Numbered from the stretch's first letter, positions 1 to 6,632 are shown. The stretch: DNA of 9,323 nucleotides from an uncultured Eubacteriales bacterium (GCA_949096025.1 CARXKP010000040.1:1-9323), one strand, 5' to 3'. The notes: generated by a model from the letters alone, not told the origin. Translations and numbers: made by a program.

Positions 1-267
1 AAATAAATCATTAATTGAATATTTATCACTATTATCTATAATTGATTGAAATAGTTGCTCTTTTAAACTGTCCATAAGAATAATTAATAGTTGTTCTTTA
101 CTTTCAAAATGGTTATAAAAAGTAGCACGTTTTATCATTGCCTCTTCACATATATCAGTAACACTAATTTTACTGATAGGATGTTTTTCTAATAACTTTA
201 TAAATGCTGTCATTATTAGTCTATCTGTTCTTGAAAATAATTGACTATCTAAAATTGTTATTTCCAT
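1..267 (-). CDS. TetR/AcrR-family transcriptional repressor (N-terminal part, cut by window edge)
   Basis: The first 89 residues of a TetR-family DNA-binding regulator are present; the ligand-binding part lies beyond position 1. Reading the minus strand from the ATG at 267, residues 15-65 form the typical TetR helix-turn-helix. Its recognisable core is ISVTDICEEAMIKRATFYNH, followed by FESKEQLL, matching the family pattern of a VxxIxxxAxVxxxTFYxHF helix-turn-helix and a KxxLL helix. An AAGGTGG ribosome binding site sits a few bases upstream of the ATG. The gene diverges from a three-gene ABC exporter operon starting at 424. That is the usual arrangement for a repressor of a multidrug or peptide exporter that also controls itself, so it probably represses the exporter until a ligand binds. 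The ligand cannot be told from this fragment. Confidence 0.9.
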   Translation of the reverse strand, partial: MEITILDSQLFSRTDRLIMTAFIKLLEKHPISKISVTDICEEAMIKRATFYNHFESKEQLLIILMDSLKEQLFQSIIDNSDKYSINDLF

Positions 268-299
268 AAGCCACCTTTATTTTGACAGTTTTCTAATTT

Positions 300-316
300 T
301 GTCAATTTTTTAGACA
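300..316. promoter_or_regulatory. Candidate TetR operator 1
   Basis: This is a 17-bp imperfect inverted repeat, TGTCAA-N5-TAGACA, with half-sites of the form TGTC(A/T)A. It lies 32 bp upstream of the tetR start. An extra half-site, TTGACA, lies at 282-287. It shares half-site sequence and spacing with a second site at 382-398. Assigning it to the adjacent TetR protein is inference from position. Confidence 0.5.
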
Positions 317-344
317 ATCTCAGCAAACTATATCAGTCGTCTGC

Positions 345-373
345 TTGATTTTTTAATTATTATAGCATAAAAT
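345..373 (+). promoter_or_regulatory. Candidate promoter of the ABC exporter operon
   Basis: A TTGATT -35 (345-350) and a TAAAAT -10 (368-373) are separated by 17 bp. Transcription would start near 380, giving a leader of about 44 nt before the first ATPase gene. The start point would fall at the edge of operator 2 (382-398), a good position for repression. Confidence 0.5.
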
Positions 374-381
374 TATACATA

Positions 382-398
382 TGTCAATTGTTTTGACG
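382..398. promoter_or_regulatory. Candidate TetR operator 2
   Basis: This is a 17-bp inverted repeat, TGTCAA-N5-TTGACG, symmetric except for the outermost base pair. It has the same length, half-site and 5-bp centre as the site at 300-316. It begins 9 bp after the proposed -10 of the exporter promoter, so a bound repressor would block the start point or early elongation. Confidence 0.55.
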
Positions 399-423
399 GT
401 TGTATAGATAAGGAGGCGAGATT

Positions 424-1359
424 ATGAGCATTATTAATGTTGAACATCTCACAAAGGATTATGGTTTTGGAAGAGGTGTATTTGATGTTTCCTTTGAGGT
501 GAATAAGGGGGAAGTTTTTGGTTTTTTAGGTCCAAATGGTGCTGGCAAGTCCACTACAATAAGACATATTATGGGGTTTTCGAAACCTGATAGTGGCCAA
601 ACCACAGTATTTGATAAAAATACTTTTGATAAGTATTATCAAATTTTAAATAGAGTTGGTTATGTTCCTGGGGAAATTGCATTACCTGTTGGAGTAACGG
701 GTTACGAATTTATAAAAATGATGCAGGATTTACAGGGAATACATAATGATGAAATGCTTGAAAAAATGTTGAAACTTTTTTGCCTAGATGACGCATCATT
801 AAAGTGTGAAACTAAACGAATGAGTTTAGGCGTTAAAAGAAAACTTGCAGTTGTTGTTGCTTTTATGAGCGACCCGGAAGTTTTAATTTTGGATGAACCA
901 ACAAGTGGTCTTGACCCAGTTATGCAAGAGGTTTTTATAAATTTTATAAAGGAAGAAAAAGAAAGAGGCAAAACAGTATTACTTTCCAGTCATATATTTA
1001 GTGAAGTAGATGCTACTTGTGATCGAATTGCAATAATTAAAGACGGAAAGATAATTTCTCAGTTTATCGCAAACGATTTAAAGCACGCAACGACGAAATA
1101 TTATGAAATAAAATTTTCAACAAAGTCAGATTTTGATAAATTCTATAAGCAAGGTAAAGATTGTAAATTTTTAAAGTTTATTGATATTGATGTAAATAAT
1201 AATTTTGCTTTTATAATGACTGAAGATGAAAATATAAATGAAGTAATTGAATTTTTATCTAACTTTGAAATCTCTTCCTTTAACAATAAAAAGGAAACCT
1301 TGGAGGACTATTTTATGAAATTCTATAAAGAGGATAAAGACTTTGGAGGGCTGTTATGA
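424..1359 (+). CDS. ABC exporter ATP-binding subunit 1
   Basis: This is a 311-residue cytoplasmic ATPase of an ABC-2 type exporter (CcmA-like group). Visible motifs are Walker A GPNGAGKST (36-44), Walker B VLILDE (153-158), the D-loop SGLD (161-164) and the switch histidine H190. The signature is degenerate, MSLGVKR at 133-139 instead of LSGGQ, and the Q-loop position reads YVPGEIALP (80-88). Residues from about 220 on form a C-terminal extension of the kind seen in drug- and bacteriocin-exporter ATPases. The start is supported by AAGGAGG at 410-416. The stop overlaps the start of the next gene by 4 bp, so translation is probably coupled. With the second ATPase and the permease downstream it should power export of a hydrophobic compound or peptide. 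The substrate is unknown; the neighbouring TetR gene suggests induction by it. Confidence 0.93.
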   Translation: MSIINVEHLTKDYGFGRGVFDVSFEVNKGEVFGFLGPNGAGKSTTIRHIMGFSKPDSGQTTVFDKNTFDKYYQILNRVGYVPGEIALPVGVTGYEFIKMMQDLQGIHNDEMLEKMLKLFCLDDASLKCETKRMSLGVKRKLAVVVAFMSDPEVLILDEPTSGLDPVMQEVFINFIKEEKERGKTVLLSSHIFSEVDATCDRIAIIKDGKIISQFIANDLKHATTKYYEIKFSTKSDFDKFYKQGKDCKFLKFIDIDVNNNFAFIMTEDENINEVIEFLSNFEISSFNNKKETLEDYFMKFYKEDKDFGGLL

Positions 1360-2285
1360 TAGATAAAAATAGCGAAGATGTTATTGTAATCAAAAACCTT
1401 ACCAAAGATTATGGAAATGGTTTAGGAATTTTTGATATCAATCTTAAAATAAAAAAAGGTGAAATGGTAGGTTTTGTTGGAACAAATGGAAGTGGAAAAA
1501 CAACAACAATTAGAAATATAATGGGCTATATTAAACCGACTAGCGGAGAAGTTAGTGTTTGTGGACTAGAGTCTTGGCAAAATGCAAGCGAAATTGCAAA
1601 GCATATAGGTTATGTTCCTGGCGAGATAGCGTTCCCAGACTTGCCTACTGGAACAGCATTTTTAAAGAGTCAAGCGGAATTTTTAAATTTAAAAGATATG
1701 AGTTACGCAAACAAGCTGATTGAAAAACTACAACTTGACCCTAAGGCAAATTTAAAAAGGATGAGTAAGGGAATGAAACAAAAGACTGCCTTAGTTGCAG
1801 CACTTATGAATAATGCAGATATTCTTATTCTTGATGAACCTACAACAGGACTTGACCCTCTTATGCGTGTTGCCTTTTTGGATATTATAAAAGAAGAACA
1901 TAAGAAGGGGAAAACTATTTTTATGAGCAGTCATTTATTCGAGGAAATGGAAAAAACCTGTGACAGGGTTGCTCTTATTAATGATGGACATTTAGTTGAT
2001 GTTGTGGATATGAATGATATAAGAAATCGCTCTAGCCGAGATTTCAAGATTGAATTTAATAATACTGAAGATTTTGAAAAGTTTAAGAAAATGGACTTTA
2101 ATATCATTAGAGTTCAACAACAATATAATCAAGTAACAATCAATATCGATAATAATCAAATAAATGATTTGTTTAAAAGTTTAAAAAATTTTAAAGTAAA
2201 ATTTATATCTGAAGTTAAATATTCACTAGAAAAATACTTTAAAACTGTTTTAAATAATCAAACTAAGGAGGTGGATAATGTTTAG
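1356..2285 (+). CDS. ABC exporter ATP-binding subunit 2
   Basis: This 309-residue ATPase is clearly paralogous to the gene before it: both share the N-terminal KDYG-G-GIFD/GVFD pattern and a YVPGEIA stretch. Motifs are Walker A GTNGSGKT (42-49), the signature MSKGMKQK (136-143), which is usual for this subfamily, Walker B ILILDE (156-161), D-loop TGLD and the switch histidine H193. The C-terminal 90 residues are divergent from subunit 1. A GGAGGG site at 1345-1350 serves the ATG, which overlaps the upstream TGA; its own stop overlaps the permease start by 8 bp. Two different ATPases with different signature motifs suggest a heterodimeric motor, possibly with one more active site, working with the single permease. 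Function as an exporter subunit is secure; the substrate is not known. Confidence 0.93.
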   Translation: MIDKNSEDVIVIKNLTKDYGNGLGIFDINLKIKKGEMVGFVGTNGSGKTTTIRNIMGYIKPTSGEVSVCGLESWQNASEIAKHIGYVPGEIAFPDLPTGTAFLKSQAEFLNLKDMSYANKLIEKLQLDPKANLKRMSKGMKQKTALVAALMNNADILILDEPTTGLDPLMRVAFLDIIKEEHKKGKTIFMSSHLFEEMEKTCDRVALINDGHLVDVVDMNDIRNRSSRDFKIEFNNTEDFEKFKKMDFNIIRVQQQYNQVTINIDNNQINDLFKSLKNFKVKFISEVKYSLEKYFKTVLNNQTKEVDNV

Positions 2286-4008
2286 TAAAGCACTTTTTAA
2301 GCAGTTTTGCAAAGCAAACGGTTTAATGTGGGGGATTATCACATTTGCAGTATGCTTTATGCTTGCCTGTGTTATGGTTATAAGCGGAAGTGGAAATATA
2401 AGTTTGATGAAAAACTCACTCGAAGATACTATTATAGTTGGTGAAATAGATGCCGCTATTGAAAACAGAGCAATAACAAATTATAAAGTTACTGTTGACG
2501 GACTTGGACAGTTTGATAATTATTTTAGTGATAATATAAATGGAATTTCAAGTTTTAAATTTCAAAATGCAGATTGGTTTAATAATCCTACTCAAGAATT
2601 GCCAGAAACTGAAAATTTACTACAACAATCATATTTAAATGCATTTTCACAATGGAAAAATAGTCAGCCCAAGAAAGATGGTCTAACAGAAGAGGAGTAT
2701 CAGATTGCTTACATTGCTTGGCAAAAGCAAGAACCTACTGCAACTGTTGCTTATGCACTAGCAATTTCACAATTAAGTGATTATGTATTTGAAAAAGCGC
2801 AGGCTCTTGATGAAACAATTACTACAGAATCAAGTGTTTACAAAGAGATGCTCGCTACAGTTTTATCTTCTATAAATCCATCAAATATGTTTGATGAATA
2901 TTATACATCCCATAATGAGAGTATTCCAGAAGATTATGATGTTTTAAGTTTGATCACAAATATATCTAATCCAGATTATCTAAATTCAGAAGTAAGACGA
3001 GAATATATCAATAAAAGAGCGGAAAATTCAGCGCCAATATTTCTTGCACATAATATGACTTTGGAAGAAAATGTCAATGTTATGCTTGAGGCATTGTCTA
3101 GTTATGGTATTTCTAAAGAAAAATATGCTAGTTTTAATTATGACTATCCATCATTAAAACATTCAGCTACCACAACAATACTTACATACCTAACAAGATT
3201 TGAGTATGAATTAAGTTTGATTGATGCTAGTAGTTTTACTAGTTTAGAAGAATATAATCTAGCAGTTCAAGAAATGGATAAAAACCTTACAGGAGATTTG
3301 TCTAGCAGTTTACTTCAAACTCTGCCTGAAACAGTTGCAAGTGGCTTGCAAGAACTCGGTCAAATGGACTTATATAGTTTAATTGTAGGTTCTATCTTCT
3401 TTAAAATGGCAGGGCTATTACTTCCAATAATCTTTATGATTATGGCATCAAATAACTTAATTGCAGGGCAGGTTGATAGTGGCTCAATGGCTTATGTTCT
3501 CTCTACTTCAACAAAAAGAAAACAGGTTGTATTTACTCAAGCAATGTATTTAATTATTTCCTTATTTACTATGTTCTGCTGTACAACGCTTACAAGTGTA
3601 ATTTGCTTTGCCTGCTTAAAAACTGAAGTAGAACTTACCTATGGCAAACTAGTACTATTAAACCTTGGTGCATTTATTTCACTTTTTGCAATGAGTGGAA
3701 TTTGCTTTATGGCATCTTGCTGGTTTGATAGAAGCAAAAAGTCTATGTCTATTGGTGGCGGTCTTAGTATGTTCTTCTTAGTTGCAACAATGCTTGGTTT
3801 GTTTGGCTCAAAAGTTATACCATCAGTTGTAAGACTTGATGCACTTAATTACTTTAACTATGTAACAATAATTTCTCTATTTGATTGCACTGGAATAATA
3901 AGTGGTTCATTAAGTTTTATCTGGAAACTTGCAATATTACTTGTTATAGGTATTATAGGCTATGTGGCAGGGGCAATCAAATTTAAGAAAAAGGATTTAC
4001 CTTTATAA
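2278..4008 (+). CDS. ABC-2 type exporter permease with large extracytoplasmic domain
   Basis: This 576-residue integral membrane protein is the permease of the exporter. One membrane helix lies near residues 17-36. About 330 mostly polar residues follow, which should lie outside the membrane. A cluster of about five helices comes next (roughly 368-392, 420-447, 457-482, 491-510 and 549-568). The basic tail KFKKKD suggests a cytoplasmic C-terminus. The segment NNLIAGQVDSGSMAYVLSTS after the second helix resembles the cytoplasmic coupling region of ABC-2 permeases that ends in a basic TKRKQ stretch. AAGGAGG at 2265-2271 precedes the ATG, which overlaps the upstream ATPase gene. It is the last gene of the operon and is followed at once by a terminator. 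The long soluble loop may sense or bind the substrate; that is inference. Confidence 0.9.
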   Translation: MFSKALFKQFCKANGLMWGIITFAVCFMLACVMVISGSGNISLMKNSLEDTIIVGEIDAAIENRAITNYKVTVDGLGQFDNYFSDNINGISSFKFQNADWFNNPTQELPETENLLQQSYLNAFSQWKNSQPKKDGLTEEEYQIAYIAWQKQEPTATVAYALAISQLSDYVFEKAQALDETITTESSVYKEMLATVLSSINPSNMFDEYYTSHNESIPEDYDVLSLITNISNPDYLNSEVRREYINKRAENSAPIFLAHNMTLEENVNVMLEALSSYGISKEKYASFNYDYPSLKHSATTTILTYLTRFEYELSLIDASSFTSLEEYNLAVQEMDKNLTGDLSSSLLQTLPETVASGLQELGQMDLYSLIVGSIFFKMAGLLLPIIFMIMASNNLIAGQVDSGSMAYVLSTSTKRKQVVFTQAMYLIISLFTMFCCTTLTSVICFACLKTEVELTYGKLVLLNLGAFISLFAMSGICFMASCWFDRSKKSMSIGGGLSMFFLVATMLGLFGSKVIPSVVRLDALNYFNYVTIISLFDCTGIISGSLSFIWKLAILLVIGIIGYVAGAIKFKKKDLPL

Positions 4009-4011
4009 AAC

Positions 4012-4040
4012 AAAAAGCATATCAGATGATATGCTTTTTA
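4012..4040. terminator. Probable bidirectional intrinsic terminator
   Basis: A perfect 13-bp inverted repeat (arms 4012-4024 and 4027-4039) has a core stem of GCATATCA, with five A residues on the left and five T residues on the right. It therefore ends in a U-run whichever strand is transcribed. It starts 3 bp after the permease stop and also lies just past the end of the minus-strand cassette, so it can close both converging transcripts. Confidence 0.85.
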
Positions 4041-4047
4041 ATAAGAA

Positions 4048-4143
4048 TTAAGTTTGTATAAATATAATTATTGTACTATCAGGATGTTCTGGATTTGCCC
4101 AGTTCCAATAATGATTGTGAGGTCACTCATGTTCACCAGCTCC
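4048..4143 (-). pseudogene. Remnant of a second toxin-like C-terminal domain
   Basis: Read on the minus strand from 4143, one frame gives GAGEHE, a TGA stop (4123-4125), then PHNHYWNWANPEHPD and a short tail ending at TAA (4048-4050). The part after the TGA closely resembles residues 73-84 of the small protein encoded at 4627-4947 (PHDHYWDFTKPP). The TGA falls where that protein has a phenylalanine. No start codon, ribosome binding site or upstream part of the domain is visible. It is best explained as the tail of a displaced or decayed toxin domain left downstream of an immunity gene, a pattern known in rhs, CDI and similar polymorphic-toxin loci. The similarity is seen by eye; the toxin link is inference. 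Confidence 0.6.
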
Positions 4144-4163
4144 ATTCAATATTTTTTTTGACT

Positions 4164-4616
4164 TTATAAATATCTTATATCTTCTACTTTGTTCCAAATA
4201 TCTTTAACAAATTCGTTGTCTATTTTAGCGTTTTGGATAAAGTCGTCTTTGTCTTTGAAATAAATTATGCCGTTTGGCTCTGGTCCCCAGCTCATCTCTA
4301 TTCCTTCTTCACCAAACCTACGCAAGTCGTATTCTATTTTATTATATTCGAATCCTGTTTCGCCATAAAACTCAAACGCATCAAGGAAATCTTTTAAATC
4401 GGGGGTTAAAGATTTCCTCTCACGAAAAAGTTTTTTTGCTTTGTTTAAAGATACTAGATTGGGGAATATTACAAAATTTGGATTTTCTTCTCCCAATATA
4501 TTATTATACCAACCACAATTTTTACATTTGCCATTTCCGCTGATGTCAGCCATGTAGTTTTTGCCACAAATAGAACAAATTTTATTAATATTCTTTTCAA
4601 ATGGATTTTTATTCAT
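4164..4616 (-). CDS. Zinc-ribbon protein, probable immunity protein of the adjacent toxin-like gene
   Basis: This is a 150-residue cytoplasmic protein with no signal or membrane segment. Residues 14-34 form a four-cysteine zinc ribbon (C14-x2-C17 and C31-x2-C34, followed by GW), reminiscent of cysteine-rich CPCC-type proteins found near toxins. The C-terminal half is acidic, and its end, FIQNAKIDNEFVKDIWNKVE, resembles the closing helix of many small immunity-type proteins in Clostridia. The start was set at 4616, not at an earlier in-frame ATG at 4640: AAGGAGA sits just upstream of 4616, whereas the earlier ATG has no such site and would overlap the preceding gene. Only 10 bp separate it from the toxin-like gene, the normal toxin-then-immunity order. 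The immunity role is inferred from context and general form, not from a recognised family. Confidence 0.7.
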   Translation of the reverse strand: MNKNPFEKNINKICSICGKNYMADISGNGKCKNCGWYNNILGEENPNFVIFPNLVSLNKAKKLFRERKSLTPDLKDFLDAFEFYGETGFEYNKIEYDLRRFGEEGIEMSWGPEPNGIIYFKDKDDFIQNAKIDNEFVKDIWNKVEDIRYL

Positions 4617-4626
4617 TTTTCTCCTT

Positions 4627-4947
4627 TTAACAATAGTCATTGTTTACAAAATTATTTTCATTATTTGGATCTTTATATTCTATTCTTTGTTTGCCGGGTG
4701 GCTTTGTAAAGTCCCAATAATGGTCATGTGGGAATATATGATTGTTGTTAGAATTGCCATGATCCCAATCTCTGTCCCAAATTGTCCAACCGTCTGGACC
4801 ATACCATCGTTGTTGCAGAAGTTTGCCAGTTTTTTCATCATAGTAATCCACTCTAATATTTGGCTTTTTACTCCAAATGTCTGGTATATTGCTTCTGTAT
4901 GGTCCATAAACATCAAATTTTCCACCACTTGGCTTACACATTCCCAT
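4627..4947 (-). CDS. Small free-standing polymorphic-toxin-like C-terminal domain
   Basis: This 106-residue protein is rich in aromatic residues, Asp and His. The central motif runs RIDYYDE-like (RVDYYDEKTGKLLQQRWYG at 32-50), then DGWTIWDRDWDHG (52-64), then HIFPHDHYWDF (70-80). That order, R/D-YYD, RWYG-DG, DRD--HG and FPHDH-WD, is what I know from the extreme C-termini of large polymorphic toxins in Firmicutes, but I cannot name a Pfam family. There is no secretion signal or trafficking domain, so it stands alone as an orphan module. AGGAGGTG (4953-4960) precedes the ATG. The start overlaps the stop of the HNH gene by one base (TAATG), which implies coupled translation. The histidine cluster may bind metal or be catalytic; this is inference. 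It could instead be a non-toxic accessory of the cassette. Confidence 0.65.
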   Translation of the reverse strand: MGMCKPSGGKFDVYGPYRSNIPDIWSKKPNIRVDYYDEKTGKLLQQRWYGPDGWTIWDRDWDHGNSNNNHIFPHDHYWDFTKPPGKQRIEYKDPNNENNFVNNDYC

Positions 4948-5765
4948 TATAACACCTCCTGTGGCAAAATTTCAAACACTTTTGAAATAGTTTCTCCACC
5001 AGTGCCAATTAATTTAAATTTTAATTGGTTTCCATTCAAATCCTTTATGTTGAGTTTAGTTATGAATAGTCCAGCAGTGTGATATTTTGTCTTTACTTTT
5101 ATTTCATCTAAATACCACTCAATTTTATCCGCGAATAAAGACTTAACCTGTATAATTCCTTGATAATTATCAACTTCGATATATACAATTTTGGGTGAAC
5201 CGATTATATTGTCATTTCTTTTTATTTCAAACATATTTTTTGTATCATTATACGAAAGTTTACTCCAATCCACATTTTCGTATGGATTTTTTATTAGGGG
5301 AATATTGTTTTGTTTTAATTCAATTCCGCTCCCGCCGAATTCTTCTAAATCGGCAATTATCTTCCAACGAAAAACTTTGTTTTTTTCTTCATATTCAATT
5401 AAAGCCTTGTTAAGATGAGTTGCGAATTGCATTTCGGAAGCATTGTTTACTTTCAAAAAATGCCTTTCCGCTTCTTCTCCAAAGCCAAGTCTGACTGAGT
5501 TTTTAAAGTGCTTTACTCCATGACAACGAGAACAAATTGCTTTGATGTATTTTAAGGTTTGTGTTTTCTTTTTAACATCAAAGTTCCATTCTTCATGAAC
5601 ATCGAGGTCGTTGGTTTCAAATCCACAAATTTCACACGTTCCATTTGCTCTTTTTAGTGCAAATTGACGGAGTTTTTCCCAATCTTTTTTTGATAAAGTT
5701 TTACTAAAATCATTATTCCATGCTCCCTTTGGTAGCAAATTGATTGTCAATTTTAAATCTTCCAT
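4947..5765 (-). CDS. HNH-type endonuclease with C-terminal extension
   Basis: This 272-residue protein opens with INLLPKGAWNNDF and KDWEKLR, an N-terminal block I associate with a widespread phage and mobile-element HNH family. The zinc/HNH core is C44-x2-C47, the D-V-H57-E-E-W motif with N61, then C78-x2-C81-H82 and K-H86. H57 is the likely general base and the four cysteines hold a structural zinc. Residues from about 130 to 272 are an extension beyond the usual short HNH protein; the last 80 residues look beta-rich (alternating IVYIEVDNY, IIQVKS, GLFITKLNI). AGAGGTGA precedes the ATG, 9 bp after the DUF4417 stop. The gene is followed with a one-base overlap by the toxin-like gene. DNA or RNA cleavage is likely from the core; the target and the role of the extension are unknown. 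Confidence 0.8.
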   Translation of the reverse strand: MEDLKLTINLLPKGAWNNDFSKTLSKKDWEKLRQFALKRANGTCEICGFETNDLDVHEEWNFDVKKKTQTLKYIKAICSRCHGVKHFKNSVRLGFGEEAERHFLKVNNASEMQFATHLNKALIEYEEKNKVFRWKIIADLEEFGGSGIELKQNNIPLIKNPYENVDWSKLSYNDTKNMFEIKRNDNIIGSPKIVYIEVDNYQGIIQVKSLFADKIEWYLDEIKVKTKYHTAGLFITKLNIKDLNGNQLKFKLIGTGGETISKVFEILPQEVL

Positions 5766-5774
5766 GTTTCACCT

Positions 5775-6512
5775 CTATATTTCTGGATATAGTTCACCAG
5801 CAAAATATTTTCTTGAAAACTCCTCAAGCCCAATTTTTTTGATAAGTTCTTCGCTGTTGTATGGGTCAATCGACTTAATGTTTCCTTTCATTTCTTCAAA
5901 AGGTGTGCCATAGCAAATAATTGCACTAGGTTTGATTTTTTCCATCATGATTTCATAGCCCTCCATGAAACCTTTTTTGTTATCTTCTCTTGTATATGTG
6001 GATACTGCAACAACCGAGCCTTCTTCAACACCATCACAAAAGAAATCAAAACAGCCATATGAGCCCCAAGAGATTGTTGGAATAACAAGCATTCCTTGCT
6101 TTTGCCAAAATGCACCACACCAACGGTTTCTAAAAACACTGTCAATTTGTCTTGCAAGTGGCATATCTTTATATGTGCTAAATTCAGGGGTGAGCAGAGC
6201 GTAATACTGGCCGAGTTTTTCAAGTGTTTGCTCTGGTTTTTCATAAGCGTTTGCAAAATTCCAATCGTAAGAGAAGAAGTGTATTGTTTTGCTCTTATTT
6301 TCTTCATCGTCAGGTTTTATTTTGAGGTAACTTAGAAGTTCGATTTTATCTAAATCTATTTCTTGTTTTTTGATTAGTGGCATTCCGTATTTACCACATT
6401 TTTCAAATTCGTTTCTCACAAGTTTTTGTTTCTTTTTTCGCTTTTCTTCATCATAATCAGTTTCGTTGTCCGTAACTGAAAAAAGCGAACTCAATTGTTC
6501 GTTTTTTAACAT
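5775..6512 (-). CDS. DUF4417 family protein
   Basis: This 245-residue protein matches the DUF4417 pattern as I know it. Visible blocks are KCGKYGMPLIKKQ (38-50), the IHFFSYDW block (77-84), the LLTPEFSTYKDMPLA block (106-120), FRNRWCGAFWQKQGMLVIPT (127-146) with SWG, and PSAIICYGTP near 195-204. The family is common in Firmicutes mobile elements and has no established activity. The start was placed at 6512, where AGGAGA lies six bases upstream; a longer reading from 6590 adds 26 residues without a ribosome binding site. The N-terminus is highly charged (DEEKRKKKQK). It is the first gene of the four-gene minus-strand cassette, 9 bp ahead of the HNH gene, so the two are probably co-expressed and may act together. 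Confidence 0.85.
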   Translation of the reverse strand: MLKNEQLSSLFSVTDNETDYDEEKRKKKQKLVRNEFEKCGKYGMPLIKKQEIDLDKIELLSYLKIKPDDEENKSKTIHFFSYDWNFANAYEKPEQTLEKLGQYYALLTPEFSTYKDMPLARQIDSVFRNRWCGAFWQKQGMLVIPTISWGSYGCFDFFCDGVEEGSVVAVSTYTREDNKKGFMEGYEIMMEKIKPSAIICYGTPFEEMKGNIKSIDPYNSEELIKKIGLEEFSRKYFAGELYPEI

Positions 6513-6579
6513 TTCTATTCTCCTTTTTTTATAATAGGGCATAAAAGAGAATAGCATACGAAAATTTATATTTTCAAGG

Positions 6580-6590
6580 TTGACTGTCAA
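6580..6590. repeat. Perfect 11-bp palindrome in the divergent control region
   Basis: The sequence TTGACTGTCAA is symmetric around a central T. It lies between the DUF4417 gene and the amidase gene, near the predicted start of the minus-strand transcript. It uses the same TTGAC/GTCAA elements as the TetR operators at 300-316 and 382-398, but with a one-base centre. A regulator-binding site is possible but unproven. Confidence 0.4.
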
Positions 6591-6619
6591 ATTTTTGTGA
6601 TAATTGTGAAAATTGTCAA
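6591..6619 (-). promoter_or_regulatory. Candidate promoter of the minus-strand cassette
   Basis: On the minus strand a perfect TTGACA -35 (6619-6614) is followed after 17 bp by AAAAAT (6596-6591), a four-of-six match to the -10 consensus. The start would be near 6584, leaving a leader of about 70 nt before the DUF4417 gene. A second TTGACA at 6590-6585 has no good -10 at normal spacing. The assignment is tentative. Confidence 0.35.
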
Positions 6620-6621
6620 AT
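6595..6621 (+). repeat. Three 9-bp direct repeats upstream of the amidase gene
   Basis: TTGTGATAA, TTGTGAAAA and TTGTCAAAT follow one another with an exact 9-bp period and a consensus close to TTGTGAAAA. They end 11 bp before the amidase ATG and overlap the proposed minus-strand promoter. Binding of an activator or repressor is possible; chance in AT-rich DNA cannot be excluded. Confidence 0.4.
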
Positions 6622-6632
6622 AAAATACTATT

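Noticed and set aside
277..305. Minus-strand promoter for tetR using TTGACA at 305-300
   Set aside because: At 17 bp spacing the -10 would read AAATAA, a poor match, and the start point would fall on the ribosome binding site.
702..971. Minus-strand open frame of 89 codons
   Set aside because: It is antisense to the signature and Walker B region of the first ATPase and has no supporting features.
4072..4145. Short minus-strand ORF starting ATGGAGCTGGTG
   Set aside because: About 23 codons with no ribosome binding site; the neighbouring frame carries the clear toxin-tail similarity instead.
4617..4640. Eight-residue N-terminal extension of the zinc-ribbon protein
   Set aside because: The upstream ATG lacks a ribosome binding site and overlaps the preceding gene; AAGGAGA fits the ATG at 4616.
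4561..5082. Plus-strand open frame of 173 codons
   Set aside because: It lies opposite the well-supported minus-strand toxin-like and HNH genes, has no ribosome binding site and encodes a low-complexity aromatic/Ile-rich sequence typical of an antisense shadow.
6513..6590. 26-residue N-terminal extension of the DUF4417 protein
   Set aside because: No ribosome binding site serves the upstream ATG, while AGGAGA stands six bases before the ATG at 6512; the extension would also use promoter DNA as coding sequence.
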